64,000 nucleotides of DNA from Roseobacter sp. MH60115 (GCF_015644665.1 NZ_JADOBQ010000003.1:310001-374000), one strand, 5' to 3'; shown: positions 35,977 to 46,209, counted from the stretch's first letter. Numbers and translations are program-made. The notes: generated from the sequence alone by a model not told the origin.

Positions 35977-38394
35977 TTAGAACGGGATATCGTCGCAGCC
36001 GGTCACGAATTTCGCGACGACCTTCTTCACCCCCGCCTTTTCAAAGGCAATCTCCAGCTTGTCGCCTTCGATGCCCTGAATGGCACCGTAGCCGAATTTC
36101 TGGTGGAAGACGCGTTCCCCCATCGTGAAGCTGGAAACCGCAGACATATCGATCACCGTGTTCTTGCTTTCGCGGGGCTGGCTGACCGGGCGGTCCTGGC
36201 TGCGCGCCTGCAGGCGGCGCCATCCGGGTGAGTTGTAGACATTCGCCTCGGCGGCTGCATTGTGCAGGTTCGATGTCGGTGCCGCCGCGCCATAGCCGCC
36301 CCCATAAAGGCCCGGCGGGGTCAGCACCTCCACATGGGTCTCGGGCAGTTCATCGATAAAGCGCGAGGGCATAGACGACTGCCACTGCCCAAACACCCGA
36401 CGATTGGCGGCAAAGGAGATGGTGCACAGCTCTTCGGCCCGCGTGATGCCCACATAGGCCAGCCTGCGTTCTTCTTCGAGGCCCTTCATGCCGCTTTCAT
36501 CCATCGACCGCTGCGAGGGGAAAAGACCGTCTTCCCACCCCGGCAGGAAGACCACGGGAAATTCCAACCCCTTGGCCGCATGCAGCGTCATGATGGAAAC
36601 CTTTTCGCCGCCATCATCGGTCTCGTTGTCCATGATCAGGCTGACATGTTCGAGGAACCCCTGCAGGTTCTCGAAGTTGTGCAACTGGTTGATCAACTCC
36701 TTGAGGTTTTCCAGCCGCCCCGGTGCTTCGGGCGTCTTGTCGTTCTGCCAATGCGCGGTGTAGCCGCTTTCATCGAGAATGATTTCGGCAAGCTCCACAT
36801 GGCTCACATCGGGGTGACAATACTCCAGCTTGACGGGGCCCTCGTCGATCACATCGTCGGTCTCAGAGACGGAGATCAAGCGCCCCTTCGTCATCTGGCC
36901 CCAGCGGTCGATCCCCTCAACAAGCTGCGCAAGGGCCGCGCCGCCCTTGCCGCCGATGGCGCGTGTTTCCACAACCAGACGCGCGCCTTCCAGCAGGGAG
37001 ATCCCGTTTTCGCGCGCGACGCGCTGGATGGTCTGCCGCGCCTTGTCGCCAAGGCCGCGTTTGGGCGTGTTCACGATCCGCTCAAAGGCCAGATCGTCAT
37101 CCGGGCTGACAGTGATGCGAAAATACGCCATCGCATCGCGGATCTCCATCCGCTCATAGAACCGCGGGCCTCCGATGACGCGGTAGGGCAGCCCGATGGT
37201 CAGGAACCGATCCTCAAAGGCGCGCATCTGGTGAGAGGCGCGCACCAGAATGGCCATCTGGTCGAGGCCAAATGGTTTCATGCCCCGGGTGCCGCGCTGC
37301 GCCGCTTCCACTTCTTCGCCGATCCAGCGGGCTTCTTCCTCGCCGTCCCAATGGCCGATCAGACGCACCTTCTCGCCCTCGGTGAGGTCCGTGAAAAGCG
37401 TCTTGCCCAATCGGCCCTCATTGCCTTCGATGACCCCGGAGGCGGCGGCGAGGATGTGCGGGGTGGAGCGGTAATTCTGTTCCAGTCGGACCACATGGGC
37501 ACCCGGAAAATCCTTTTCAAACCGCAGGATATTGCCCACCTCAGCGCCGCGCCAGCCATAGATCGACTGGTCATCGTCACCCACGCAGCAGATGTTCTTG
37601 TGTCCGCCCGCCAGCAACCGCAGCCACAGGTACTGTGCCACATTGGTATCCTGGTACTCGTCCACCAGAATGTAGCGGAACCAGCGCTGATACTGCTCCA
37701 GCACATCCGGGTGGGTCTGGAAAATCGTGACCATATGCAACAGCAGATCGCCGAAATCCGTGGCGTTCAGTTCAATGAGACGCCGCTGGTATTGCGCGTA
37801 GAGCGCGACACCCCGGTGATTATAGGCGCCTGCGTCGCTGGCAGGCACCTTGTCTGGCGTGAGCGCACGGTTTTTCCAGCCGTCAATGATGCTCGCCAAT
37901 TGCCGCGCAGGCCAGCGTTTGTCGTCGATCCCGTCCGCCGCCACCAGCTGCTTGAGCAGCCGCAACTGGTCGTCCGTGTCCAGAATGGTGAAGTTTGATT
38001 TCAGCCCCACCAGTTCCGCATGACGGCGCAGCAGCTTCACACAGATCGCATGGAAGGTCCCCAGCCAGGGCATCCCTTCGATCTGCTGCCCCAGCATCTG
38101 ACCCACGCGCTTTTTCATCTCCCGCGCGGCCTTGTTGGTGAATGTCACCGCCAGGATTTCATTGGGTCGGGCAGACCCGGTCATCAGCAGATGCACGATG
38201 CGGGCGGTCAGCGCGCGCGTTTTGCCCGTGCCCGCCCCGGCGAGCATCAGGACCGGCCCGTCCAGCTTCTCAACCGCCTCGCGCTGCGCCGGGTTCAGAC
38301 CATCCAAATAGGGTTGCGGCCGCGCGGCCATCGCCCGCGCCGACAGCGATGCGCCGTCAAAGGCGTCCATTTCATCGTAACTGCTCATGACCAT
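35977..38394 (-). CDS. uvrD: ATP-dependent DNA helicase UvrD/PcrA
   Basis: An 805-residue superfamily 1A helicase acting in nucleotide excision and mismatch repair. Motifs in order: LNPAQREAV (Q motif, about 34), AGAGTGKTRALTARI (Walker A), LVDEYQDTN (Walker B), GDDDQSIYGWRGAE, LEQNYRS, MTLHAAKGLEFPVVF and YVGITRAEE. The C-terminal end has the RNA-polymerase-binding-type beta fold MGERVFHQKFGYGAIQGIEGDKLEI. ATG 38394 or 38388 may be the start. Confidence 0.95.
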   Translation of the reverse strand: MVMSSYDEMDAFDGASLSARAMAARPQPYLDGLNPAQREAVEKLDGPVLMLAGAGTGKTRALTARIVHLLMTGSARPNEILAVTFTNKAAREMKKRVGQMLGQQIEGMPWLGTFHAICVKLLRRHAELVGLKSNFTILDTDDQLRLLKQLVAADGIDDKRWPARQLASIIDGWKNRALTPDKVPASDAGAYNHRGVALYAQYQRRLIELNATDFGDLLLHMVTIFQTHPDVLEQYQRWFRYILVDEYQDTNVAQYLWLRLLAGGHKNICCVGDDDQSIYGWRGAEVGNILRFEKDFPGAHVVRLEQNYRSTPHILAAASGVIEGNEGRLGKTLFTDLTEGEKVRLIGHWDGEEEARWIGEEVEAAQRGTRGMKPFGLDQMAILVRASHQMRAFEDRFLTIGLPYRVIGGPRFYERMEIRDAMAYFRITVSPDDDLAFERIVNTPKRGLGDKARQTIQRVARENGISLLEGARLVVETRAIGGKGGAALAQLVEGIDRWGQMTKGRLISVSETDDVIDEGPVKLEYCHPDVSHVELAEIILDESGYTAHWQNDKTPEAPGRLENLKELINQLHNFENLQGFLEHVSLIMDNETDDGGEKVSIMTLHAAKGLEFPVVFLPGWEDGLFPSQRSMDESGMKGLEEERRLAYVGITRAEELCTISFAANRRVFGQWQSSMPSRFIDELPETHVEVLTPPGLYGGGYGAAAPTSNLHNAAAEANVYNSPGWRRLQARSQDRPVSQPRESKNTVIDMSAVSSFTMGERVFHQKFGYGAIQGIEGDKLEIAFEKAGVKKVVAKFVTGCDDIPF

Positions 38395-38594
38395 ATCGTA
38401 CCGAAGTCAGGCAGCGATTTAAAGCTATGTTCTTATAATGTTCAATAATCTGCACATCAGACGCAAAACGGTCCAATCCGACGAAAACTTGACACAAAAG
38501 CCGGACACACGCGGGGCGCGGCTCCCCAAAGCTTAAGGAATTGGAAACGTTAACGCTTCATCCCTTGGCGTAAGGGTGTCCAAGGAGTGTGGTG

Positions 38595-40496
38595 GTGGAA
38601 ACGGCAGAACAGTCAAAGAAGCTCGCTGAGATCGTATCGCAGGAAAATGCCAGCGCGAAGGCCCGCAAATACGGCGTGGTCGCGCTTTTGATCTTCATGG
38701 CGGCGGCCAACATCTTTGCGAATGTGAAATTGCCCTACCCGATTGTCGACCGCATGCTTGAGGCCGACATCAAGGAGGAAGCCAAGCTCTGGCGCAAACG
38801 CGTTCTGGACCAGCTCGGTCACGGCGCGGAGACGTTCGAGCTGACCGCCGACGTAGACACCTCGGGCGAGGACTTGAGCGCCTACGGCGGTGCCGGCGGC
38901 AATCACCACGGCCTCACGGATCTGGACATTTCCTTTCTCAGCCAGATCACGCGCGCCTCGGACATCTATCGCTTCAAGATGTTTGACGCCGAGGGTCGGG
39001 TTTTCTGGTCAAGTCGGCCCTCCGATATCGGCACCACAAACACCAGACCCTACTTCATCGGCGAGGTGATGAATGGCGAATCCTATTACGAACATGCTGC
39101 GAAACCGGCCTCCGAAGTCGATGACTTTGAACTGCACGCCCTGGCCGATACCAATGAGATGATGCGCGAAGTCGCCGAGGTTTACACGCCCGTCGTCCGG
39201 AATGGTTCGGTGATCGGGGCGATCGAATTTTACACCGACATCACGAAAAAGCGTGACACCTTCGCATGGCGCATTGAATGGTTGATGATGATCGTCTCGA
39301 CCATCTTCATGACGATTTTCTCCATCATCGTTTTGTCCGTCCTGCGGCGCGGACGGCGTCAGATGCACGAGTTGGAGACGCGCACCACCAAGGAACGCAA
39401 GACCCTGGAACGCCAGATGCAACTGGCCCGTGAGGTGAGCCTTCTGGGTGAGTTGAACGAGTGGCTGCAATCCAGCCGGTCGCTGGATGAATTGTTCGAA
39501 ATGGTCGCGCGTTTCATGACCCATATGCTGCCCGATTGCGAAGGCAGTGTGTATGTCTACTCCAATTCCCGGGACGTGTTGGATGGCGCGACTTCCTGGA
39601 ATGAAGGCGACCACAAGGCCCATATCCATCCCGAAGAATGCTGGGGGCTGCGTCGCGGTCGGACCTATGTTTACGGCACGTCCAGCATCGATTTTGTCTG
39701 CGAACATGCCGAACCCCATGACGACCGGCCTTATTTCTGCTTCCCGATCCTCGCACATGGCGAGACGGTTGGCCTGATGCATCTGAAAGCGAAGACGATG
39801 ATGTCCGTCGATGCCTTCAAGGAATATCAGAAGCTGGCGCAGATGTGCGCAGAACAAATCAGCCTGGCCATTGCCAACGTTCAGATGCGCGATCAGTTGC
39901 AGGAACGGTCCGTGCGCGATCCCTTGACGGGGCTCTTCAATCGCCGCCACATGACGGACTATCTGCGCAAGATGATCCAGAGCGCGCAGCGCACCGAAGA
40001 GGTGTTCAGCATGCTGTACCTCGACGTCGATCACTTCAAGAAATTCAATGACAACCACGGCCATGATGCGGGTGACATGGTGTTGCGCACGGTTGGTGAG
40101 GCGCTGGAGCGGGCCTGCGATGGCGATGAAATCGCCTGCCGGATGGGAGGCGAGGAGTTCATGCTCCTGCTGCCGGGCACTGACCGGAAGACCGCTGAAA
40201 GCCGGGCGGAAAAGCTGCGCCGGGCGATCGAGGCGATCACGCTGCGCTACGGCGAAAAGAACCTGCCCCGGATCACAGTGTCGGTCGGCGTGGCGCTTTT
40301 CCCCGATCACGGGCACATGCCACAGGACCTGCTGCGCGTCGCTGATGACGCCATGTATGAGGCGAAGGCGCAGGGTCGCAACCGGGTGGTCCTGGGCAGC
40401 ACCGAGGTCGACGCCTTTGACGGGGACGCCGAGGCAGAGGCGGACCGTGCCTTTGAGGAACACGCCAAGGTCGGGACCCTTCCGGCCGCCAGTTGA
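38595..40496 (+). CDS. Membrane-bound diguanylate cyclase (periplasmic sensor, GAF, GGDEF)
   Basis: About 633 residues. Two membrane helices (about 28-46 and 222-246) bracket a periplasmic sensor domain; a coiled coil, a GAF-like domain (about 285-425) and a GGDEF domain follow. GGEEF at about 518-522 is intact, so c-di-GMP synthesis is likely. The inhibitory RxxD site is not at its usual distance before GGEEF (DGDE instead). GTG 38595 is preferred among three consecutive GTG codons because AAGGAG lies seven bases upstream. It is preceded by a 200-base gap after uvrD. Confidence 0.88.
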   Translation: METAEQSKKLAEIVSQENASAKARKYGVVALLIFMAAANIFANVKLPYPIVDRMLEADIKEEAKLWRKRVLDQLGHGAETFELTADVDTSGEDLSAYGGAGGNHHGLTDLDISFLSQITRASDIYRFKMFDAEGRVFWSSRPSDIGTTNTRPYFIGEVMNGESYYEHAAKPASEVDDFELHALADTNEMMREVAEVYTPVVRNGSVIGAIEFYTDITKKRDTFAWRIEWLMMIVSTIFMTIFSIIVLSVLRRGRRQMHELETRTTKERKTLERQMQLAREVSLLGELNEWLQSSRSLDELFEMVARFMTHMLPDCEGSVYVYSNSRDVLDGATSWNEGDHKAHIHPEECWGLRRGRTYVYGTSSIDFVCEHAEPHDDRPYFCFPILAHGETVGLMHLKAKTMMSVDAFKEYQKLAQMCAEQISLAIANVQMRDQLQERSVRDPLTGLFNRRHMTDYLRKMIQSAQRTEEVFSMLYLDVDHFKKFNDNHGHDAGDMVLRTVGEALERACDGDEIACRMGGEEFMLLLPGTDRKTAESRAEKLRRAIEAITLRYGEKNLPRITVSVGVALFPDHGHMPQDLLRVADDAMYEAKAQGRNRVVLGSTEVDAFDGDAEAEADRAFEEHAKVGTLPAAS

Positions 40497-40572
40497 ACGA
40501 CACTGGGTGGCGCGTGCGGAAGGCAGGCAAAGGACGCTTTCCGCGCCGCCCATTGGTTGCTAGCCTCGCGCC

Positions 40573-41712
40573 ATGGACCTGCACAATACCTACCCCGGCC
40601 TCGTCGATCTGCGCCAGCGCGCACAGCAGCGCATCCCGAAATTTGTCTGGGAATACCTTGACAGCGGAACCGGGCATGAAGCCACAAAGGCGCGCAATCG
40701 CAAGGCCTTGGACCGCATTGGCTTTGTCCCGTCCATCCTGCACGGTGAATTCGATCCTGACTTGAGCACGCCGCTTTTTGGGGACACCCTGCCCCTGCCC
40801 TTTGGCATCGCGCCCGTTGGCATGTCGGGGATGATCTGGCCGGATGCCGAAGCGCATCTGGCCCGCGCCGCGGGTCGGGCGGGCATCCCCTACAGCCTGT
40901 CTACCGTGGCCACCCAGACCCCCGAAGACATCGCCTCACACCTCGCGGCGGACGGCTGGTTCCAGATGTATCCACCACGAGACGAGGCCATTCGCACCGA
41001 CATGCTGAACCGCGCCCGTGCCGCGGGTTTCTCAACGCTTGTGTTGACGGTAGACGTGCCGGTGGCCTCGCGCCGCGAGCGCCAGACGCGCTCTGGTCTG
41101 ACGCTGCCGCCCCGGCTGACGCCACGTTTGCTGGCCCAGGTCGCCCTGCGCCCCCGCTGGGCATTTGAAATGGCGCGGCGCGGATTGCCCCGGATGCGCA
41201 CGCTGGAGAAATACGCCAGCGCGGCCACCACGGCACTCTCCTCCACGGCACATGTGGGTTATCTGCTGCGCACCTCACCCGATTGGGACTATGTCGCCTG
41301 GCTGCGTGATGCGTGGGAGGGCCCCTTGCTGATCAAGGGCGTTCTGCGTGCCGACGACGTGCCCGCCTGTGAAAAGATCGGTGTGGACGGGCTTTGGGTG
41401 TCCAATCACGCGGGGCGCCAGTTCGACGGTGCGCCAGCCTCGATCAACATGCTGCCAGGTATCCGGGCGGAAACAAGCCTGCCGGTCATCTTCGATTCCG
41501 GGATCGAAGGCGGGCTCGACATTCTGAGGGCACTGGCAAGCGGCGCGGATTTCGTCATGCTGGGCCGGGCATTCCACTTTGCCCTTGCCGCCCTCGGCCC
41601 CCCAGGCATCGATCACCTCCTCGATATTCTGCGGAAGGATCTGATCGCCAATATGGGACAATTGGGCGCGCGGGATCTGGCAAGCCTGCCGCCCCCCATC
41701 GTCCTGTCTTAA
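40573..41712 (+). CDS. FMN-dependent alpha-hydroxy-acid dehydrogenase (LldD-like)
   Basis: A 379-residue TIM-barrel flavoenzyme oxidising an L-2-hydroxy acid such as L-lactate. The catalytic motif SNHAGRQ is at 277-283 (H279 base, R282), FMN-binding segments PVGMSGMIWPDAE and DSGIEGGLDILRALASGAD are present. The usual SNHGGRQ has alanine for the first glycine. It lies directly after the diguanylate cyclase gene (76 bases) and before pyc, so pyruvate formed could enter anaplerosis. Exact substrate not determined. Confidence 0.85.
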   Translation: MDLHNTYPGLVDLRQRAQQRIPKFVWEYLDSGTGHEATKARNRKALDRIGFVPSILHGEFDPDLSTPLFGDTLPLPFGIAPVGMSGMIWPDAEAHLARAAGRAGIPYSLSTVATQTPEDIASHLAADGWFQMYPPRDEAIRTDMLNRARAAGFSTLVLTVDVPVASRRERQTRSGLTLPPRLTPRLLAQVALRPRWAFEMARRGLPRMRTLEKYASAATTALSSTAHVGYLLRTSPDWDYVAWLRDAWEGPLLIKGVLRADDVPACEKIGVDGLWVSNHAGRQFDGAPASINMLPGIRAETSLPVIFDSGIEGGLDILRALASGADFVMLGRAFHFALAALGPPGIDHLLDILRKDLIANMGQLGARDLASLPPPIVLS

Positions 41713-42070
41713 CCTGGATCGACCCCAACGGTGACATGCGTGTTCCGTGTGAGCAGTCCCGGTCTTGCGCGCCTCTACCCTGAGCGGCCAGGACATATCT
41801 AACCATTTCGAACTCTCTGTCAGAGGGGATCACATGACGTTGGCACCCCGGCCAATATGCAGCTTGTCCAGACGTCAGGGAAGTTACCGGGAGGCTCAAT
41901 CAGGAGGGAATATCCCCGCTCCAACGGCGTTTACAGAGGGTTCAACCGTCGCAAAACGCCGTTCAAACATGGATTCTTGCGATATACCCACTACTACGTG
42001 TTGTTGCAGTTACCCAAACGTCATACACGTTGCTGCACCTGCACAATAGCGCGAAAGACCGGAGCCCCCT
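41713..42070. other. pyc upstream region
   Basis: About 360 bases without a convincing gene. It contains the operator-like site at 42031-42046 and two similar stretches, ACGTGTTGTTGCAG (41996-42009) and ACACGTTGCTGCA (42025-42037). The pyc start lacks a strong ribosome binding site; GAAAGACCGGAG precedes it. Confidence 0.45.
42031..42046 (+). promoter_or_regulatory. Operator-like site TGCTGC-N3-TGCACAA before pyc
   Basis: TGCTGCACCTGCACAA lies 25 bases before the pyc start. The reverse complement of the site in front of the DUF1127 gene is TGCTGC-N3-TGCACAA as well, with identical arms and spacing. PhaR-type regulators bind related TGC-rich palindromes; that identity is an inference. Confidence 0.4.
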
Positions 42071-45000
42071 ATGACTGACTTCCGCAAAATCCTGATCGCA
42101 AACCGCGGTGAGATTGCCATCCGCATCATGCGCGCCGCCAATGAGATGGGCAAGAAAACGGTGGCCGTTTATGCGGAAGAGGACAAGCTTGGCCTGCACC
42201 GGTTCAAGGCGGATGAGGCCTATCGCATTGGCGAGGGGTTGGGGCCCGTTGCTGCATATTTGTCGATCGATGAAATGATCCGGGTCGCGAAGGCCTCCGG
42301 CGCGGATGCGATCCACCCGGGCTACGGGCTGCTGTCGGAGAACCCCGATTTTGTCGATGCCTGTGATCAGAACGGCATCACCTTCATCGGTCCGCGCGCG
42401 GAAACCATGCGTGCCCTTGGCGACAAGGCCAGCGCCCGCCGGGTGGCCATGGAGGCCGGTGTGCCGGTCATTCCCGCCACGGAAGTGCTGGGCGATGATA
42501 TGAAGGCCATCAAGTCGGAGGCGAAGGAGATCGGTTACCCCTTGATGCTCAAAGCCTCCTGGGGCGGTGGCGGGCGCGGCATGCGTCCGATCCAAGGCGA
42601 AGATGAGTTGGAAGAAAAGGTTTTGGAAGGTCGCCGCGAGGCAGAAGCCGCCTTTGGCAATGGCGAGGGCTATCTGGAAAAGATGATCCTCAAGGCACGC
42701 CACGTAGAGGTGCAGATCCTTGGCGACAAGCACGGCGGAATGTACCACCTTTACGAGCGGGATTGTTCGGTGCAGCGCCGCAACCAGAAGGTCGTGGAAC
42801 GCGCCCCTGCCCCCTATCTGACCGACAAGCAGCGCGAAGAGATTTGCGAGCTGGGCTATAAAATCTGTAAACATGTGAATTACGAATGCGCGGGCACCGT
42901 CGAATTCCTGATGGATATGGACGACGGCAAATTCTACTTCATCGAAGTAAATCCGCGCGTGCAGGTCGAACACACGGTGACCGAGGAGGTCACCGGCATC
43001 GACATCGTGCAGGCGCAAATCCTGATCGCAGAGGGCAAGAGCATTGCCGAGGCGACGGGCAAGCCCACGCAGAAAGACGTGCATCTGAACGGCCACGCGC
43101 TGCAGACCCGGATCACCACCGAAGACCCGCAGAACAACTTCATTCCTGACTATGGCCGCATCACCGCCTTCCGCGAAGCCACCGGCATGGGCATCCGACT
43201 GGATGGGGGCACCGCTTATTCCGGGGGTGTGATCACGCGGTACTACGACAGTCTGCTGGTCAAGGTGACCGCCAAGGCGCAGACGCCGGAGGCGGCGATT
43301 TCCCGGATGGACCGGGCCTTGCGCGAGTTCCGTATCCGGGGCGTCAGCACCAACATCGCCTTTGTCGAGAACCTGCTGAAGCATCCGACGTTCCTCGACA
43401 ATACCTACCACACCAAGTTCATTGACGAGACGCCGGACCTCTTCCAGTTCACCCGCCGCCGGGATCGCGGCACCAAGGTCTTGACCTATATCGCGGACAT
43501 CACCGTGAACGGGCACCCGGAGACCAAGGACCATCCGCGCCCTGCAGCCCATGTGCGGAACCCCAAGCCCCCCGCGCTCAAGGCAGAGCCAATGATGGGC
43601 ACGCGCAACCTGCTGGAACAGAAGGGGCCGCAAGCGGTTGCCGACTGGATGAAACAGCAACGCCAGTTGCTGATCACCGACACCACCATGCGGGATGGGC
43701 ACCAGTCCCTGCTGGCCACGCGGATGCGCAGCCATGACATGATCAAGGTGGCCCCGACCTACGCCGCCAACCTGCCGCAGCTTTTCAGCGTGGAATGCTG
43801 GGGCGGCGCGACCTTTGACGTGGCCTACCGCTTCCTGCAGGAATGCCCCTGGCAGCGCCTGCGCGATCTGCGCGCCGCCATGCCGAACCTGATGACGCAG
43901 ATGCTGCTGCGCGCCTCCAACGGTGTCGGCTACACCAACTACCCCGACAATGTGGTGCAGGAATTCGTGCGGGTGGCGGCCAACACAGGCGTCGATGTCT
44001 TCCGCGTCTTCGACAGCCTGAACTGGGTGGAGAACATGCGCGTCGCGATGGATGCGGTGATCGACAGCGGCAAGGTCTGTGAAGGCTCGATCTGCTACAC
44101 CGGCGACATCAATGACCCGGACCGCGCCAAGTATAATCTCAAGTACTACGTTGATATGGGTAAGGAGTTGCGCGACGCAGGCGCCCATGTGCTGGGCCTC
44201 AAGGACATGGCCGGGTTGCTGAAACCCGCCGCCGCGCGGCAACTGGTCAAGGCGCTGAAATCCGAGGTGGGCCTGCCCATCCATTTCCACACGCATGACA
44301 CGGCAGGCGTGGCCTCTGCCACGATCCTCGCGGCCTCCGAAGCCGGGGTGGATGCGGTGGATTGCGCGATGGATGCGCTCTCGGGCAATACCTCGCAGGC
44401 AACGCTTGGTTCTGTCGTGGAGGCGCTCAAGCACACGGATCGTGACACCGGGCTGTCGATGCAGGCGGTGCGCGAAATCTCGGACTACTGGGAAGAGGTG
44501 CGCAGCCACTACGCGGCCTTTGAAACCGGCATGCAGGCCCCCTCCTCCGAGGTTTATCTGCACGAGATGCCCGGCGGTCAGTTCACCAACCTCAAGGCGC
44601 AGGCCGCAAGCCTCGGTCTGGACGACCGCTGGCACGAGGTGGCGCAGACCTATGCCGATGTGAACCAGATGTTCGGCGATATCGTGAAGGTGACGCCCTC
44701 CTCCAAGGTCGTGGGTGACATGGCGCTGATGATGGTGTCGCAGAACCTCTCCCGCGCGGATGTGGAAAACCCCCAGACCGATGTCGCTTTCCCCGACAGT
44801 GTCGTCGACATGATGCGCGGCAACCTCGGCCAGCCTCCGGGCGGTTTCCCGGACGGTATCCTGAAAAAGGTGCTGAAAGACGAGGCGCCGAATACCGAAC
44901 GCCCCGGCAAGCACCTGCCCCCCGCCGATCTGGAGGCGCTGCGCAAGGAAGCGTCCGACGCGATGGAGGGCAAGGAGGTCGATGACGAGGATCTCAGCGG

Positions 45001-45511
45001 CTACCTGATGTATCCCAAGGTCTTCCTCGACTACATGGGCCGTCACCGTACCTATGGTCCCGTGCGCACATTGCCGACGAAAACGTTTTTCTACGGGATG
45101 GAACCGGGCGAGGAAATCTCTGCCGAGATCGACCCGGGCAAGACGCTGGAAATCCGGCTGCAGGCGGTCGGCGACACCAATGAGGATGGCGAGGTCAAGG
45201 TCTTCTTTGAACTCAACGGCCAGCCCCGCGTGATCCGCGTGCCCAACCGTCTGGTCAAGGCCAGCACCGTGCAGCGCCCCAAGGCCGAAGCCGGCAATGC
45301 CAATCATATCGGTGCGCCGATGCCGGGTGTTGTCGCCTCCGTCGCGGCCAGCGTCGGCGGCAAGGTCAAAGCGGGCGATCTGCTGCTGACCATCGAGGCG
45401 ATGAAGATGGAAACCGGCATCCATGCCGAGCGCGATGCGGTGATCAAGGCGGTTCATGTCACGCCGGGAGGTCAGATCGACGCCAAGGATTTGCTGGTCG
45501 AATTGGAGTAA
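42071..45511 (+). CDS. pyc: Pyruvate carboxylase
   Basis: A 1146-residue biotin enzyme that makes oxaloacetate from pyruvate and bicarbonate. The N-terminal biotin carboxylase domain (about 1-460) has the ATP-grasp loop KASWGGGGRGMR and FIEVNPRVQVEHTVTEE; the carboxyltransferase domain (about 530-1000) has RDGHQSLLATRMR and the metal-binding HFHTHDTAG; the C-terminal biotin carrier domain has EAMKMET with the biotinylated lysine at 1112. Single-chain full length. Two stop codons in tandem end it and a strong hairpin follows. Confidence 0.97.
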   Translation: MTDFRKILIANRGEIAIRIMRAANEMGKKTVAVYAEEDKLGLHRFKADEAYRIGEGLGPVAAYLSIDEMIRVAKASGADAIHPGYGLLSENPDFVDACDQNGITFIGPRAETMRALGDKASARRVAMEAGVPVIPATEVLGDDMKAIKSEAKEIGYPLMLKASWGGGGRGMRPIQGEDELEEKVLEGRREAEAAFGNGEGYLEKMILKARHVEVQILGDKHGGMYHLYERDCSVQRRNQKVVERAPAPYLTDKQREEICELGYKICKHVNYECAGTVEFLMDMDDGKFYFIEVNPRVQVEHTVTEEVTGIDIVQAQILIAEGKSIAEATGKPTQKDVHLNGHALQTRITTEDPQNNFIPDYGRITAFREATGMGIRLDGGTAYSGGVITRYYDSLLVKVTAKAQTPEAAISRMDRALREFRIRGVSTNIAFVENLLKHPTFLDNTYHTKFIDETPDLFQFTRRRDRGTKVLTYIADITVNGHPETKDHPRPAAHVRNPKPPALKAEPMMGTRNLLEQKGPQAVADWMKQQRQLLITDTTMRDGHQSLLATRMRSHDMIKVAPTYAANLPQLFSVECWGGATFDVAYRFLQECPWQRLRDLRAAMPNLMTQMLLRASNGVGYTNYPDNVVQEFVRVAANTGVDVFRVFDSLNWVENMRVAMDAVIDSGKVCEGSICYTGDINDPDRAKYNLKYYVDMGKELRDAGAHVLGLKDMAGLLKPAAARQLVKALKSEVGLPIHFHTHDTAGVASATILAASEAGVDAVDCAMDALSGNTSQATLGSVVEALKHTDRDTGLSMQAVREISDYWEEVRSHYAAFETGMQAPSSEVYLHEMPGGQFTNLKAQAASLGLDDRWHEVAQTYADVNQMFGDIVKVTPSSKVVGDMALMMVSQNLSRADVENPQTDVAFPDSVVDMMRGNLGQPPGGFPDGILKKVLKDEAPNTERPGKHLPPADLEALRKEASDAMEGKEVDDEDLSGYLMYPKVFLDYMGRHRTYGPVRTLPTKTFFYGMEPGEEISAEIDPGKTLEIRLQAVGDTNEDGEVKVFFELNGQPRVIRVPNRLVKASTVQRPKAEAGNANHIGAPMPGVVASVAASVGGKVKAGDLLLTIEAMKMETGIHAERDAVIKAVHVTPGGQIDAKDLLVELE

Positions 45512-45516
45512 TAATT

Positions 45517-45556
45517 CGCCCCGCTGTCTCCGCTCATTCGCGGACAAAGCGGGGCG
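45517..45556 (+). terminator. Strong stem-loop after pyc
   Basis: CGCCCCGCT (45517-45525) and AGCGGGGCG (45548-45556) pair perfectly, with an inner TCCGC/GCGGA stem. It begins five bases after the pyc stop. A T tract is missing, so it may act with Rho or protect the 3' end. Confidence 0.55.
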
Positions 45557-45638
45557 GGACTCATCTTGCAGGGCGGTAAGTACCGTTCTCGTGAGGCGCC
45601 AAGATGTCCACCCAAACCACTGTACCATAGGGGGCAGT

Positions 45639-46019
45639 ATGCGCATTTCAGCTTTCACCGTGATCGTGCCGGACTATGGCTCGGGCATCGACTTTTTCTG
45701 TGGCACGTTGGGATTTGACCTCGTCGGAGACATCCCGCAGGGGCACAAGCGATGGGTGACGGTGGCCGCCCCCGGGACCGACACCCGGATCGTCCTCGCC
45801 CGGGCGGAAAACGACCGGCAGAAGGCAGCCATAGGGGACCAGGGCGCGGGACGTGTCTGGCTGTTTCTGGAGACAGATGACTTCGCGCGGGATCATGCGC
45901 GCCTGCAAGAAAAGGGCGTCGTTTTCGAAGAGGCACCGCGCACGGAAGTCTATGGCACTGTGGTCGTCTTCCGCGATCCTTTTGGCAATCGGTGGGACCT
46001 GATCCAGAAAGCCGCTTGA
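45639..46019 (+). CDS. VOC-family (glyoxalase/dioxygenase-like) protein
   Basis: A 126-residue protein with the two beta-alpha-beta-beta-beta modules of the vicinal-oxygen-chelate fold: MRISAFTVIVPDYGSGIDFFCGTLGF... and the closing VVFRDPFGNRWDLIQ. The start ATG 45639 follows GGGGG by four bases; the longer upstream frame overlaps pyc in another frame and is discarded. Substrate unknown; many such small proteins are glyoxalase- or resistance-like. Confidence 0.82.
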   Translation: MRISAFTVIVPDYGSGIDFFCGTLGFDLVGDIPQGHKRWVTVAAPGTDTRIVLARAENDRQKAAIGDQGAGRVWLFLETDDFARDHARLQEKGVVFEEAPRTEVYGTVVVFRDPFGNRWDLIQKAA

Positions 46020-46134
46020 GCGCGCAGAGCCCGGTTTTTCCCCTCGCCCAGAAACTGGAATTTTTTGCCTCCCCGGACTATTTTTCCCTTGCAGGCACCG
46101 CGCAGCGGAGGTATCTCACGCCTCACCCAAGGAT

Positions 46135-46209
46135 GCGGGCGTAGCTCAGGGGTAGAGCATAACCTTGCCAAGGTTAGGGTCGGGCGTTCGAATCGCCTCG
46201 CCCGCTCCA
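46135..46209 (+). tRNA. tRNA-Gly (anticodon GCC)
   Basis: Acceptor arms GCGGGCG and CGCCCGC pair fully; the D stem is GCTC/GAGC, the anticodon arm TAACC-TTGCCAA-GGTTA gives anticodon GCC, and the T loop is TTCGAAT. The 3' CCA is encoded (46207-46209). It stands alone between the VOC gene and the exonuclease gene. Confidence 0.96.

Noticed and set aside
41963-45658. A 1231-codon open frame on the minus strand opposite pyc
   Set aside because: It is the mirror frame of a GC-rich real gene; pyc has full domain motifs, while the mirror protein is rich in His, Gly and Arg without any domain.
46135-46209. tRNA-Gly as an integration site of a genomic island
   Set aside because: No integrase, no duplicated tRNA end and ordinary genes on both sides.
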